Shown here in pieces: positions 32,512 through 34,030 of a stretch of DNA of 34,030 nucleotides. The position numbers and the translations under genes were made by a program. The DNA is from Phyllobacteriaceae bacterium (GTDB lineage Bacteria > Pseudomonadota > Alphaproteobacteria > Rhizobiales > Rhizobiaceae). The first letter of the stretch is position 1; every line of letters starts with the position of its first letter. The notes beneath the pieces are model-generated. The model worked only from the letters and a program-made list of their open reading frames with translations, was not told the origin of the DNA and did no database searches. The stretch covers positions 1-34,030 of the forward strand of contig JAJUHJ010000025.1 of NCBI GenBank assembly GCA_029279965.1, read 5' to 3'.

Positions 32512-32699
32512 TTCGGAATCATTGGCGGAGAAGCCCAGCCATGTTCGATCATTTTCTTACTCCCGGAACAGAGCATTTGGTGTTTAGAGAGTTATGCTAA
32601 AAATCACAATATAAAACCGCAAAATAACATACAATATGTTGCATTTCACGGATCGGGGTGTTATATTCATCGTACCGGGACTGCGGAAAGGCGCTGCGC
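32512..32699. promoter_or_regulatory. Divergent, AT-rich control region of fbp-fba and deoR-eryH
   Basis: On the plus strand TTGCAT (32639-32644) and TATATT (32662-32667) are exactly 17 bp apart, a good promoter for deoR with a start near 32674. A perfect dyad, AACATA-caa-TATGTT (32626-32640), overlaps the edge of the -35 box and is a likely DeoR operator. On the minus strand the AT-rich stretch offers several boxes for fbp, such as TTGCGG (32617-32622) with TAGCAT 17 bp further on. The AT content stands out sharply from the flanking genes. Confidence 0.6.
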
Positions 32700-33467
32700 G
32701 TGAAACCGGAAGATCGACGGCATGATATCGTGGAGACGCTGGTCGAAGTGGGGTCCGCCTCTCTGGAGGACCTGGCCCGGCGCTTTGGCGTTTCCAAGAT
32801 GACGATCCATCGGGATCTCGACGAGCTTGAGAAGGAAGGGCTTCTGCGCAAGATGCGTGGTGGCGCGACCATCGAGTCGAGCGGACAGTTTGAAAGCGAT
32901 TTTCGTTACCGCGCCCGTCTGGCGGCAGAAGAAAAGAGGCGGATTGCATGCCGGGCGGCGCAATTCCTCGAGCCGGGCATGAGCGTAATGGTCGATGACG
33001 GCTCGACGTCGCAAAACCTCGTTCCCTTTCTTATCGAAAAGCGCCCGCTTTCGGTCATCACAAACAACCTTGCCGTTATCGTAGGATTGTCGGGGGTTTC
33101 CGGCATAGAACTGATCACGCTTGGCGGCACATATTCCCGCAAGTTCAACGGCTTTTTCGGCGTGCTGACGCTTTCGGCGCTGGAGAACCTGCGCGCCGAT
33201 GTCGTGCTCCTGTCGAGTTCCGCCATTGAAGGCCGGACGGCATTTCACCAGGACCAGGAAGTGCTTGAGGTGAAACGCCGGATGATCACATCCTCGGCGC
33301 GCCGATATCTCATGGTCGATCATGAGAAGTTCGGGCGCACCGCACTTCACCTGATGTCCAATCTGGATGTCTTTGACGGCGTCGTGACGACGCGGGCCCT
33401 GCCCCAATCCAAAGCCCGGGCGCTCATGGAGCAGGGCATCAAGCTATATTTCGCGGAAGAGGAGTAA
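32700..33467 (+). CDS. DeoR/GlpR-family sugar-phosphate-responsive repressor
   Basis: A 255-residue regulator with the DeoR winged-helix (about 5-58) and the signature SLEDLARRFGVSKMTIHRDLDELEKEGLLRKMRGGA. The C-terminal DeoRC sensor domain contains the sugar-phosphate pocket (MVDDGSTSQNLVPFL, VITNNLAV, LGGTYSRKFNGFFG). Such proteins release DNA on binding a phosphorylated intermediate of the pathway they control. The start is GTG at 32700. The longer reading from 32658 overlaps the -10 box of its own promoter. The eryH-like gene starts three bases after its stop, so they form one unit. A tetrulose or erythrose phosphate is a plausible inducer by context only. Confidence 0.93.
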   Translation: MKPEDRRHDIVETLVEVGSASLEDLARRFGVSKMTIHRDLDELEKEGLLRKMRGGATIESSGQFESDFRYRARLAAEEKRRIACRAAQFLEPGMSVMVDDGSTSQNLVPFLIEKRPLSVITNNLAVIVGLSGVSGIELITLGGTYSRKFNGFFGVLTLSALENLRADVVLLSSSAIEGRTAFHQDQEVLEVKRRMITSSARRYLMVDHEKFGRTALHLMSNLDVFDGVVTTRALPQSKARALMEQGIKLYFAEEE

Positions 33468-33469
33468 GC

Positions 33470-34030
33470 ATGGCGAAGTCGCCTCAGGCTTGGATCGGCA
33501 CCAGCTGGAAAATGACGAAAACCCTGCCCGAGGCGATGGCGTTTGCCGAAAGCCTACGCCGTGTCGCGCCCGATCCGCGCATACAGCGTTTCGTCATTCC
33601 GCCTTTCACGGCCGTGCGCGAGGTCAAGGCCGCTTTGGCCGACACCGACGTGAAGGTCGGCGCCCAGAACATGCATTGGGCCGAAGCCGGCGCCTGGACC
33701 GGCGAAATCTCCGCCGGCATGCTGATCGATTGCGGTCTCGACATGGTGGAGCTCGGCCATTCGGAACGGCGTGCGCACTTCGGCGAGACGGACGAGACTG
33801 TCGGCCTTAAAACCGAAGCCGCAGTGAGACACGGGCTTATCCCCCTTATTTGCATCGGAGAGACAGCCGAAGACAAGGAAGCCGGCAAGGCGGATACCGT
33901 TTTGAAGGCGCAGGTGGAAGCAGCACTGGGCCGACTTGACGACCAACAGAAGGCCAAGCCCATCCTGTTCGCTTACGAGCCGGTCTGGGCGATCGGGGAG
34001 CATGGAACGCCCGCGCCGCCCGATTATGCC
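33470..34030 (+). CDS. eryH: EryH/LerI-type triose-phosphate-isomerase paralogue, 3' end cut by the window edge
   Basis: The first 187 residues of a TIM-barrel isomerase of about 255. Catalytic Lys14 (TSWKM), His97 (ELGHSERR) and Glu170 (FAYEPVWAIGE) are present. The Asn of the classical NWKM motif is replaced by Ser12. The sequence, including WIGTSWKM, FVIPPFTAVR and VGAQNMHWAEAGAWTGEIS, closely resembles Brucella EryH (TpiA2). EryH isomerises L-erythrulose-1-phosphate to D-erythrulose-4-phosphate in erythritol catabolism. Ordinary glycolytic TpiA is less likely because of the motif and the DeoR partner. In Brucella the next gene is eryI (rpiB), which here would lie beyond the edge. Confidence 0.85.
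   Translation, partial: MAKSPQAWIGTSWKMTKTLPEAMAFAESLRRVAPDPRIQRFVIPPFTAVREVKAALADTDVKVGAQNMHWAEAGAWTGEISAGMLIDCGLDMVELGHSERRAHFGETDETVGLKTEAAVRHGLIPLICIGETAEDKEAGKADTVLKAQVEAALGRLDDQQKAKPILFAYEPVWAIGEHGTPAPPDYA

Noticed and set aside
32667-33407. 246-codon minus-strand frame opposite deoR
   Set aside because: The deoR frame carries complete helix-turn-helix and sensor motifs. The antisense frame is composition-driven.

Overview
The window looks like chromosomal DNA of an alphaproteobacterium of the order Hyphomicrobiales (Rhizobiales), most like the Brucellaceae/Phyllobacteriaceae. The reasons are gene content and order: a short-type Psd, a TIGR02301 protein, one bifunctional Rsh next to rpoZ, an acpS-lepB-rnc-era-recO run, a Brucella/rhizobial-type porin, a class II aldolase of the Calvin subtype, and a triose-phosphate-isomerase paralogue closely resembling Brucella EryH. 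The DNA is GC-rich and densely coding. No prophage, insertion sequence or CRISPR array was seen.

Layout, left to right. 1-3132: 3'-truncated psd, then an ArsR regulator overlapping an Atm1/HMT1-type ABC exporter, with a dyad at the arsR start. 3254-9140 (all minus strand): an acidic LysM protein, citramalate synthase, a GFA-type zinc protein and cysS. 9141-11131: a non-coding stretch, an unannotated 59-residue protein, an ArgO/LysE exporter and an SRAP (YedK/HMCES) DNA-protein crosslink protein. 11216-16450 (plus): a Nudix hydrolase, a TIGR02301 protein, a DUF2062 protein, acpS, lepB, rnc, era and recO. 16489-24494 (minus): an MFS transporter behind a cluster of GATGCA sites, an MscS channel, an HD hydrolase coupled to a YgfZ-like protein, two hypothetical proteins, rsh and rpoZ. 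24911-27583: an in-frame fusion of a NYN (LabA-like) nuclease domain to a family-5 uracil-DNA glycosylase, then smpB and dapA on the minus strand. 27709-28009: a 194-bp element with inverted ends, and the porin terminator. 28036-30288: porin, a flavin-reductase-like protein and tRNA-Ser(GCT). 30344-34030: fbp-fba facing deoR and an eryH-like isomerase that runs off the right edge.

How the genes work together. The right end is probably the edge of a tetritol (erythritol-type) catabolic locus. The EryH-like isomerase would feed erythrose-4-phosphate formation. The aldolase and phosphatase could move that carbon through fructose or sedoheptulose bisphosphates, and the DeoR protein would control a divergent promoter that carries a perfect dyad. 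Base repair and nucleotide clean-up genes (SRAP, Nudix, the UDG fusion, recO) are scattered through the window. The observations most worth checking are the NYN-UDG fusion, the divergent fbp/deoR-eryH control region, the GATGCA cluster before the MFS gene, the ArsR-Atm1 unit, and the palindromic repeat elements.
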